This document shows, piece after piece, positions 15,402-23,609 of a stretch of 64,000 nucleotides of DNA. A program made the translations under genes and the position numbers. This DNA is from Geomonas oryzisoli. Its GTDB lineage: Bacteria; Desulfobacterota; Desulfuromonadia; Geobacterales; Geobacteraceae. Below the pieces are notes generated by a model, which worked only from the letters and a program-made list of their open reading frames with translations, did not search any database and was not told where the DNA came from. The stretch spans positions 3,319,501-3,383,500 of the forward strand of contig NZ_CP076723.1 in NCBI RefSeq assembly GCF_018986915.1, in the 5' to 3' direction. Position 1 is the first letter of the stretch, and each line of letters begins with the position of its first letter.

Positions 15402-17758
15402 CACCCGTTGCGCAACCCGTCCAGCAGCCGGCAGAGCTGGTCCGGGTCGTAGGGCTTCACCGTGGCGGCACAGAAGCCGTAGGCGTGGAAGTCGTGCATG
15501 ACGACGTCGTCGCTGTAGCCGCTGGAAACGACGAGGCGCGCCGCGGGGTCCCGGGCCAGGATCTGCTTGGCCGCCTCCTTCCCCCCCATGCCGCCCGCGA
15601 CGGTCAGGTCAAGGAGCGCGGCGAGGAAGGGTGTGCCGCCTTCAAGCGCCTGCTGGTACAGCTCCACCGCCTCCTGGCCGCTGCTGCAGACGGTGACCAG
15701 GTATCCCTGGTCGGAGAGCACCCCCGCGGCGAGCTGCCTGATCATCTCCTCGTCGTCCATGACCAGTACCGCATTGCCGCGACGCGGCTCCGGCGCAGGC
15801 ACCTCGCCGTCGGCGCGCGAGGCGGCCGACGCGAGGCTGAAAACCGGGAGGTACAGGGTGAAGGTGGTCCCCTTCCCCCACTGGCTGTCGAAGGTGATCA
15901 TCCCGCCGTGCCTGGTGACGATGGAATGTACCGTGGCGAGCCCGAGTCCGGTCCCCAGTTGCGCCTTGGTGGTGAAATACGGGGTGAAGATGCTGGACTT
16001 GTCCTCCTCGCGGATGCCGCACCCCTCATCCTGGAAGGAGAGCTCCACGTAGCAGCCGCAAAGCGGGGCCGGCAGCCTGTCCCGCTCGGAACAGACCTGC
16101 CTGCCGCGCACGGTGAGCCTTCCCCCCCCCGGCATGGCCTGCACGGCGTTCAGGCAGATGCAGTTGAACGCCTGCCGCATCTGACCGTCGTCGACGAAGA
16201 CCGGCGGCAGGTGCGGGTCGAGTTCGATACTGACGGTGACGTTGCCCCCCTTGGTGGAGACCAGCACCGACTCCTCGACCAGCGCGGCCACCGGGACCCC
16301 CTTGCGCAGTGGCGCCCCCCCTTTGGCGAAGGAGAGGAGCTGGGTGGCGAACCCGGCGGCGCGCTTGGTCGCCTTCTCCGCCTGCTGCAGCAGTTCGTGG
16401 GCGTTGTGCGCCGGTTCCAGGAATTTCTTGGCGAAGGAGATGTACCCAAGCACCCCGGTCAAGGCGTTGTTGAAGTTGTGGGCGATGCCCCCCGCCAGCA
16501 CCCCGATCGATTCCAGCTTCTGGTTCCTTACGATCTGCTGCTGCAGGAGCTCGCGTTCGGTCATGTCGATCATGATATCGACGATGCGGGTGCCGGAACG
16601 CTGGTTGCTGCAGTTCAGGTGGCGCACCGAGCCGTCCCAGCACTGGGCGCTGACCTCGTAAAACGTCACCAGGCTACCCTGCTCCCAGGCGGCGATGGCG
16701 GCACGGCGTTTCTCGAGCACCCCCTCGCGGTAGGCCCGGTCGGGAAAGATCAGGGCAAAGAGCGTATCCAGGTCGGGCGCCTGGTTGCCGCCGTAGCCGA
16801 AAGTTTCCACCATGAAGGAGTTGAGGTACTCGATCTCCCCGTGCTCGTCGGACCAGACGATACCCAGCGGGAGCTGCTGCACCAGGTTCTTCAGTTCCTG
16901 GCGCGCCTGGGTCCTCTGCTCGATCTCCTTCTCCAGGTCGAGGTTGACGGCAACCAGCTGCTCCTTCGAGGCGATCTCAAAGTCCATGGCCGCGATCAGC
17001 TCCGCGTGCAGGCGGCGATTCTCCTCCTCGCGCTGCCTGAGCGATTCGGCCAACTCGTTGAGAGAGGCCGAAGCGCGCCCCGGCTCGTCATCGGAGACGA
17101 TGTCGATACGCGAGACGTAGTCGCCGCCATGGACCTTCTCCATCCCCCGCATCAGGGTGTCGAAGGAGGCGGTCACCCGCCGGAGAATGAAGTAACAGGA
17201 GAGGCTGACGAAGAGCCAGCAGGTCGTTGCCAGCACCACGCTCAAGGCCGCCAGGCGCCTCCCTTCCCGCCACAGGTCATCGGTGCCGCGATAAAGCCGC
17301 ACCTCCCCGACCAGGTCGCCCGCCCCGCTCTGCTCGCCAGCGAGGGCCTGTTCCGGGGAAACCGTGAGAGGATGGCCATGCACCTCGGCCGTCTGGCTGA
17401 TCAGTTGCTCCGACGAGCCGGGGCGCGAGGCGGAGAGCCTGACCAGGACCTTGCCGCGGGCGCTGGCGATCTCGACGGCACGGATCTCGGGGAGGCGGAT
17501 GGTTTCGGCGGCATGGTTTTCCAGGAGTTCGACGCTTTCCGCGTACAAAGGGAGGCGCACCGCATCGGCCAGGGCACGGGCCTGCAGCTGGAGCATCTGT
17601 TCGGCGTGACTCTTGTTCTGGTTGATCTGGTGCAGCACAAACAGGGTGCCGCAGACCACCGCGACTACCGCGGAGAAGACGGTGAAGCGCAGGAAGAGCT
17701 TGAACTGGAAGCTGGAGCGGAAGGAGCGAAAGCGCTGGGGCAACGACAACCCGGTCAT
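15401..17758 (-). CDS. Hybrid sensor histidine kinase with receiver domain
   Basis: A 785-residue membrane kinase. Two transmembrane segments (about 21-43 and 171-192) bracket a periplasmic sensor region of about 125 residues. Then come a HAMP-like segment, a coiled coil (about 230-295), a PAS domain (about 295-400), a dimerisation domain with phospho-acceptor H427 in 'GGIAHNFNN', and an ATPase domain with GCGI and GTGLGLATV motifs. A C-terminal receiver domain (about 650-785) has DDEE, ALLDLTV and TVKPYDP, so its phospho-Asp and Lys are present. The GGIAHNFNN type of H-box is common in kinases that lack a dedicated adjacent regulator. None is encoded next door, and the signal sensed cannot be told. 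Convergent with the parvulin gene. Confidence 0.92.
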   Translation of the reverse strand: MTGLSLPQRFRSFRSSFQFKLFLRFTVFSAVVAVVCGTLFVLHQINQNKSHAEQMLQLQARALADAVRLPLYAESVELLENHAAETIRLPEIRAVEIASARGKVLVRLSASRPGSSEQLISQTAEVHGHPLTVSPEQALAGEQSGAGDLVGEVRLYRGTDDLWREGRRLAALSVVLATTCWLFVSLSCYFILRRVTASFDTLMRGMEKVHGGDYVSRIDIVSDDEPGRASASLNELAESLRQREEENRRLHAELIAAMDFEIASKEQLVAVNLDLEKEIEQRTQARQELKNLVQQLPLGIVWSDEHGEIEYLNSFMVETFGYGGNQAPDLDTLFALIFPDRAYREGVLEKRRAAIAAWEQGSLVTFYEVSAQCWDGSVRHLNCSNQRSGTRIVDIMIDMTERELLQQQIVRNQKLESIGVLAGGIAHNFNNALTGVLGYISFAKKFLEPAHNAHELLQQAEKATKRAAGFATQLLSFAKGGAPLRKGVPVAALVEESVLVSTKGGNVTVSIELDPHLPPVFVDDGQMRQAFNCICLNAVQAMPGGGRLTVRGRQVCSERDRLPAPLCGCYVELSFQDEGCGIREEDKSSIFTPYFTTKAQLGTGLGLATVHSIVTRHGGMITFDSQWGKGTTFTLYLPVFSLASAASRADGEVPAPEPRRGNAVLVMDDEEMIRQLAAGVLSDQGYLVTVCSSGQEAVELYQQALEGGTPFLAALLDLTVAGGMGGKEAAKQILARDPAARLVVSSGYSDDVVMHDFHAYGFCAATVKPYDPDQLCRLLDGLRNG

Positions 17759-17925
17759 GGCTGAGGCCCTCCAGTGCAGGGTTGGATCACAATCACAGTG
17801 AAGCTACCCTGTAAGACTTTTTTGATTTATGGGACGTGATACTATAACTGACGCATTCGTGTTATCAACTTTTGCGGACAACAAACCACAAAAGAAAAAC
17901 ACAGGCAGTATTAAGGGAAATTATT

Positions 17926-17954
17926 TTGACAGGTATCTCTTAAGCTGATACGTA
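17926..17954 (+). promoter_or_regulatory. Sigma-70-like promoter upstream of the TonB receptor
   Basis: TTGACA (17926-17931), 17-nt spacer, TACGTA (17949-17954). The leader to the start codon is about 65-70 nt. No riboswitch fold was recognised in it. Confidence 0.5.
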
Positions 17955-18029
17955 TACCGCCACCTTTGTGCCAGTTTTTCCAGAAAAAGATGGCGCTGTC
18001 AACGTTCTTTTTTCTGATGGGCAGGATTA

Positions 18030-19907
18030 TTGACCGTTAAGTTCCTCCGCAAATTTTTACTCGTCTCGCTGCTGCTCCTGATCCCGCTGGCGCCGCACCG
18101 GGCCATGGCCGAGCAAGAAGACGAGGTCACGCGCTCGCTCGGCCTTTCGGAAGAGCAGCCGGACGACATCTCGCGCCTGCCCCGCCCCGCATCCCTCATC
18201 GCGGAAAACGTCACCGTAGTCACCGCCGACGAAATCGCCCGGCTGAACGCCCACACCGTGGCCGACGTGCTGCAGACCATCCCGGGCGTGCAGATGGACC
18301 TGCTGCAGACACCGGGCGGCATCCTCCTTTACGACATCCTTGGCTCCCCGAACCGGCACGTCCTGGTACAGATCGACGGGGTGCCCCAGAACTTCGTCTC
18401 CGCGGAAAACCTGGCCCACGTGGGCATGATCCCGATCCAGATGATCGAACGCATCGAGGTCGTGAAGGGTGCGGCCTCTGCTGCCTGGGGCTCGGCGCTG
18501 GGGGGAGTCATCAACATCGTCACCAAGGCCCCGGTGGCCGACCGGGGCGCCGCCGGCCTCGCCTCGGCCTCCATCGGCAAGAAGGCGACCAGCGACCTGA
18601 GGGGCGAAGTAAGCGGCACCAGCGACGGCTTCGGGTACTACCTGACCGGTGGGACCATCCGCTCCGACGGGCTGCGGGGCGGCAACAACGTCGACTTCAG
18701 CCACGGTTTCGGCAAGATCACCTACGACTTCCTGGGCGGCGCCAAGGCGACCCTGGGGCTCGATGCCCGCTACGCCGACACCGGGACCATGGCCTCGACG
18801 CGCTACAACCTGGCCCAGACCGGTGCGACGCACTACCTGGACGGTTATCTCGCCCTGCAGGTGCCGCTCGCCGAGCGCGCGAGCCTCGAGGTAACCGGCC
18901 GCGGCGGCGTGCGCGACTCGGCGGACCGCCGCACCCTGCTCGCCCCGGGCCTCCTCGTCTTCAACGCCCAGACGCGCGAAGTGCACCAGGGATACACGGC
19001 AGCGCTGAATCTGGGTGACGCCCACCAGGGGGTCAAGACCGGCCTCGAGTTCGAGAGGATCGGCGTGAGCCAGGCCGAACTGGTGCAGCACAGGCCCGGC
19101 TCCGACGCCGACCTCTCACTTACCCGTTACTCCGCCTACGCCAACGGCACCTTCACCGTTGGGCGGCTCTCGCTGCTTCCCGGCGTGCGCGTCGACCACC
19201 TGAACCTGCTCGACGACGCGGTCAGCGCCACCCTGGGCGCCACCGTGCGCCTGGGCGAGAACACCCTCATGCGCGGCTATGCGGCGCGCGGCTACAGCCT
19301 CCCCTTGATCAGCTTCTTCGGCTCGACCAACGGCGAGGTGCAGCACGAGTTGCAGCAGGTGACCACGGTGCAGTGGGGAATGGAAAGCAGCGCGATCCCC
19401 TACCTCTGGCTCAAGGGGATGCTGTTTAACAACAACGTCTGGAACGTCCAGGAGTACGACTACCAGGCCGGGGTGATGCTCAAGCAGCGGCAGCGCCGCC
19501 AGGGCGTCGACCTGGAGCTGCGCACCTCCCCCTGGTACGGCTTCGCGCTGACCGGCGCCTACACCTTCACCGATGCGATCAACAGCAGCACCGGCGCGGA
19601 GCTCGACGGCAGCCTGACCGGCCCCCGCCACGCGGTCAAGGGTTCGCTCAGCTACAATAACACCGCGGCCGGCCTCACCTGCGTCGTGACCGGCAACTAT
19701 ACCGACTGGAAGCTCGACACACCCGGCGCGCACCCGGTGGCGACGCTTTTCGACCTGCACGTGAACCAGAAGCTGATGCCGTCCCAGGACAACTCGCCGG
19801 AACTGTTCTTCTCGGTGCGCAACATCTTCGACGCGAAGCTGTACCAATACGACTTCCACCAGGCAGCGCCGCGCTGGTTCGAAATCGGGGGGAGGTTCCG
19901 GTTTTGA
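18030..19907 (+). CDS. TonB-dependent outer-membrane receptor
   Basis: A 625-residue receptor for energised uptake across the outer membrane. The start is a TTG at 18030 with an AGGA ahead, supported by the signal peptide that follows (ends AMA). The plug domain (about 60-170) has 'ENVTVVTADEIARLNAHTVADVL', 'VLVQIDGVP' and 'IERIEVVKGAASAAWGSALGGVINIVTK', the standard plug signature. The remainder is a 22-strand barrel ending in GGRFRF with terminal Phe. The gene overlaps the next by TGATG, forming a two-gene unit with an ABC-type binding protein. Substrate unknown. The pairing with a PF04392-like protein is seen in Geobacter receptors for metals or small organics, but this is only a hint. Confidence 0.92.
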   Translation: MTVKFLRKFLLVSLLLLIPLAPHRAMAEQEDEVTRSLGLSEEQPDDISRLPRPASLIAENVTVVTADEIARLNAHTVADVLQTIPGVQMDLLQTPGGILLYDILGSPNRHVLVQIDGVPQNFVSAENLAHVGMIPIQMIERIEVVKGAASAAWGSALGGVINIVTKAPVADRGAAGLASASIGKKATSDLRGEVSGTSDGFGYYLTGGTIRSDGLRGGNNVDFSHGFGKITYDFLGGAKATLGLDARYADTGTMASTRYNLAQTGATHYLDGYLALQVPLAERASLEVTGRGGVRDSADRRTLLAPGLLVFNAQTREVHQGYTAALNLGDAHQGVKTGLEFERIGVSQAELVQHRPGSDADLSLTRYSAYANGTFTVGRLSLLPGVRVDHLNLLDDAVSATLGATVRLGENTLMRGYAARGYSLPLISFFGSTNGEVQHELQQVTTVQWGMESSAIPYLWLKGMLFNNNVWNVQEYDYQAGVMLKQRQRRQGVDLELRTSPWYGFALTGAYTFTDAINSSTGAELDGSLTGPRHAVKGSLSYNNTAAGLTCVVTGNYTDWKLDTPGAHPVATLFDLHVNQKLMPSQDNSPELFFSVRNIFDAKLYQYDFHQAAPRWFEIGGRFRF

Positions 19908-20758
19908 TGCGCCCCCTGCTCCTGTGCATACTGCTTCTCGCCTGGGCCTTCGCTGCCCCGGCGCTCGCCTCGGACCTCCTCATCCTGCAGTCCAGCCGCA
20001 GCCCGGTCTACGCCGAGGCCCTGCGCGGCCTGCGTGCCGCGGCGAGGACCAACGAGCAGCCCCTGGTGCTCTCCGACTACGCCGAGGTGGACGTGCAGCG
20101 TCTGGTCCGGGAAGAGCGCCCGAGACTGGTGGTCGCCGTGGGCGACCAGGCCCTGATCGCCTGCCGCAAGATCAGGGAGGTGCCGGTGGTCACCATGCTC
20201 TCCCTGTCCTTGTCGCAAAAACCGCAGTCAGATCGCGTCGGCGGGGTGTCCATGGTGGCGTCTCCGGAGCGCTACATGGAGCTCTTCGCCCAACTGGGCG
20301 CCAAGCAGGTCGGGGTCCTCTACGACCCGAAACTGTCGGGGCTCTACCTGAAGCGGGCTGCCGCCGAGGCAGCCGATCACGGCATCACCCTCACCATGGA
20401 GCCGGTGCGCCACTCGCGCGACCTGCAGGGAAAACTGGAGAAGCTCAAAGGAGAGGTGGACCTGTTGTGGCTGCTGCCGGACAGCACCGTGGTGACCACG
20501 GTCAACATGGAGGCGCTGCTGCTTTTTTCCATGACTCAGGGCATCCCTGCCGTCACCTTCACCGGCCAGTACCTGAAAAACGGCGCCGCCGCCTCGCTGG
20601 ACGTGGACCCCTACGATATCGGGGTGCAGACCGGCGAGCTGGTCTTCTCCCTGCTGAGAAGCGGCGCATCGCAGAAGATCCCGATGCTGGACCCGCGCAA
20701 GGTCCGGCTCCAGGTGAACGAAAGCGTGCTGCGCAAGCTGCGCCTGAAGATGCCATAG
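19907..20758 (+). CDS. ABC transporter substrate-binding protein (PF04392-like)
   Basis: A 283-residue periplasmic binding protein translated from the ATG overlapping the receptor stop (TGATG); a TTG one codon earlier is possible. The signal peptide ends near ALAS. The rest has the two-lobe pattern of the ABC_sub_bind family: 'RLVVAVGDQALIACRKI', 'VGGVSMVASPERYMELFAQL', 'VGVLYDP', 'LLWLLPDSTVV', 'IPAVTFTGQYLKNGAAASLDVDPYDIG'. No permease or ATPase gene follows, so it may work with a distant transporter or act as a sensor partner of the receptor. Ends before a repeat-rich gap. Confidence 0.82.
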   Translation: MRPLLLCILLLAWAFAAPALASDLLILQSSRSPVYAEALRGLRAAARTNEQPLVLSDYAEVDVQRLVREERPRLVVAVGDQALIACRKIREVPVVTMLSLSLSQKPQSDRVGGVSMVASPERYMELFAQLGAKQVGVLYDPKLSGLYLKRAAAEAADHGITLTMEPVRHSRDLQGKLEKLKGEVDLLWLLPDSTVVTTVNMEALLLFSMTQGIPAVTFTGQYLKNGAAASLDVDPYDIGVQTGELVFSLLRSGASQKIPMLDPRKVRLQVNESVLRKLRLKMP

Positions 20759-20767
20759 GAAGCAGAA

Positions 20768-20913
20768 GGGACCGGCTCCGGTCAGGTGCCTGTCCCTCTA
20801 GCGGAACGCTTTTTCAGCTCAGCCAGCTTGCCGAAGCCTTACGGGGACAGGTATCTGGCGGAGCCAGTCTCCACCGGCACTAAGGGGACAGGCACCTGGC
20901 GGAGCCAGTCCCC
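20768..20913. repeat. REP-like palindromic repeats, three copies
   Basis: Two direct copies of a 30-bp unit beginning GGGGACAGG (20843-20872 and 20884-20913) and a related inverted copy (20768-20797). Each has a core CTGGCGGAGCCAG that can fold on itself. Such units are dispersed in Geobacter-type genomes. Confidence 0.7.
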
Positions 20914-20940
20914 CCCTTTCGCATCATGATCCGCAAACGA

Positions 20941-20973
20941 GAAGAGGCCAGCCGTTTACCGGCTGGCCTCTTC
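20941..20973. terminator. Bidirectional terminator
   Basis: Perfect 14-bp stem (GAAGAGGCCAGCCG with its complement) and a 5-nt loop between the binding-protein gene and the convergent ald gene. Confidence 0.85.
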
Positions 20974-20999
20974 TTGTTACTGGTTATTCCCCGCTGCGC

Positions 21000-22115
<1,116 letters not shown>

Positions 22116-22280
22116 CTTAGTTTCCTTTCCCTTTTTGGTCAGTTGCAAGCTGATGGCCCAGCCGCGGCCGGAGTCCCGGCACCTGTAAAGAAGCATACCA
22201 AAAAAGGGCCCGTTTTTTCTTGCGAATCGCGGGCAAAGCGGTTATTTTTTCGCAGAATATTTCAAGGGTAAGGAGCGAAT

Positions 22281-22754
22281 ATGAAGGATCTTGCGCCAGG
22301 AACCGTAGACAAGATTGATCGAGCCATTCTGACCGAGCTGCAAAAGGACGGCAGGCTCTCCAACGTGCAACTCGCCGAACTGGTCGGCCTCTCCGAATCG
22401 GCCTGCCTGCGCCGGGTACGCAACCTGGAGCAAAGCGGCATCATAGATCGTTACGTGATGCTGGTGGACCAGGGGGCGATCGGCAAGCCGGGCAACGTCT
22501 TCGTGCGCGTCACCCTCGACGGTCAGCAGCGGGAGAAGCTGTCCAGCTTCGAGGAGGCGATCACGACCGTGCCCGAGGTGATGGAGTGCTACCTCATGTC
22601 CGGCGACGTCGACTACCTCTTGCGGGTGATCGTCAAGGACACCGACGACTACCTGCGCCTGCACAACAAGCTGACCGGCCTGCCCGGTGTGTTGCGGGTG
22701 CAGTCCTCCTTCGCCCTGCGCACCGTGGTGAGCAAGACCTCCCTACCCCTCTAG
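22281..22754 (+). CDS. Lrp/AsnC-family transcriptional regulator
   Basis: A 157-residue regulator. An N-terminal helix-turn-helix (about 10-60) reads 'IDRAILTELQKDGRLSNVQL' then 'LVGLSESACLRRVRNLEQSG'. The C-terminal RAM effector-binding domain (about 70-150) has 'VFVRVTL' and 'VMECYLMSGDVDYLLRVIVKD', typical of Lrp/AsnC proteins that bind amino acids and form octamers. TAAGGAG precedes the ATG. It is divergent from ald across about 165 bp, so it is the likely local regulator of alanine dehydrogenase. Confidence 0.93.
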   Translation: MKDLAPGTVDKIDRAILTELQKDGRLSNVQLAELVGLSESACLRRVRNLEQSGIIDRYVMLVDQGAIGKPGNVFVRVTLDGQQREKLSSFEEAITTVPEVMECYLMSGDVDYLLRVIVKDTDDYLRLHNKLTGLPGVLRVQSSFALRTVVSKTSLPL

Positions 22755-23117
22755 CTCGCCTCCGACAATTATTTTTCTAAAATCCCGATGTAACCTTTTC
22801 GTGGTTATCTCATAAGAATACTGTTACAACCAGTGCCTACAACTGTATGAATTTGAAAGAAACTTTCACAGCAGACGCGTGACGCTCTCATTAGCGAACC
22901 GCTTTATGTATTCGCCAAGTTACATCGACCACGCCCTGGCTCACCGCCCCCCTGTCCCCACCGTTTTTTCCTCATTACTACGACCTCAGCCGGCACTACG
23001 GACCTCCTGAGACAGATCCTCTTTTTTCGCATATAGCTGATTGTTGCCGTTTTTTTCTTGTTGACCATTTTTGTCGTGATGAGATATATCCGATTCAGCA
23101 TCTATACAACTTGTGGT
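22755..23117. other. Intergenic region upstream of the riboswitches
   Basis: About 360 bp without a convincing gene. AT-richer than its surroundings; a sigma-70-like promoter lies at its right end. Confidence 0.5.
23061..23090 (+). promoter_or_regulatory. Promoter of the riboswitch-controlled gene
   Basis: TTGACC (23061-23066), 18-nt spacer, TATATC (23085-23090). Transcription would start near 23098, just ahead of the first aptamer. Confidence 0.45.
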
Positions 23118-23226
23118 ACACGATAATACTAAACCACCCGCGAGGGTGGGACGGAAAGCCTAAGGGTCTCACGCAGACAGCCGGGTCGCCGAAATATCAC
23201 TCACGATACTCGCGCCCGGCTTTTTT
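23118..23226 (+). promoter_or_regulatory. GEMM-I riboswitch, cGAMP (GEMM-Ib) type, copy 1, with terminator
   Basis: The conserved GEMM blocks are in order: ACTAAACC, a short hairpin CACCCGCGAGGGTG, GGACGGAAAGCC, and AGCCGGGTCGCCGAAAT. Aligning AAACC with the Vc2 c-di-GMP aptamer puts A at the position of Vc2 G20, the change that marks the GEMM-Ib class binding 3',3'-cGAMP in Geobacter. AGCCGGG (about 23179-23185) can pair with CCCGGCT before six Ts (23221-23226), forming a terminator that competes with the aptamer, so ligand should turn transcription on. Confidence 0.9.
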
Positions 23227-23309
23227 GCGCGCGTGTTCGGAGGATATCCTTGCCGTAACGCCAACGCAGACCACATATCCGCAGCTTCTCTGCGGAGTCA
23301 AGACACCGA

Positions 23310-23418
23310 TACACGACAATACTAAACCACCCGCGAGGGTGGGACGGAAAGCCTAAGGGTCTCACTGAGACAGCCGGGTCGCCGAAATATCTTCACGATG
23401 TTCGCGCCCGGCTTTTTT
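23310..23418 (+). promoter_or_regulatory. GEMM-I riboswitch, cGAMP (GEMM-Ib) type, copy 2, with terminator
   Basis: Nearly identical to copy 1, offset by 193 bp, with the same A at the selectivity position and its own AGCCGGG/CCCGGCT terminator and T-run (23413-23418). It lies about 190 nt before the diheme protein start. Both copies must be read through for expression. Confidence 0.9.
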
Positions 23419-23609
23419 CGTGCCCGAACCAAACCTGTACCATGCAGTCGCAGTCCTTATGCTTCCGGAGTTACAGCCTGAGCCCACGCCACCAGGTAGC
23501 GGCAGGCAACGCTAAAGGAGGAGATGCACACTCCGGATGTCCGAAGCTGTATGAGGAAAACGCAGTCTCTCAAAAAAACACACAAGTTCTTACAAACAAA
23601 GGAGCTCGC

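Noticed and set aside
15485-17764. A plus-strand open frame of 759 codons
   Set aside because: Antisense to the histidine kinase, whose catalytic motifs are all on the minus strand.
17759-18029. Cobalamin riboswitch upstream of the TonB receptor
   Set aside because: No B12-box or conserved core was found in the 270-bp leader.
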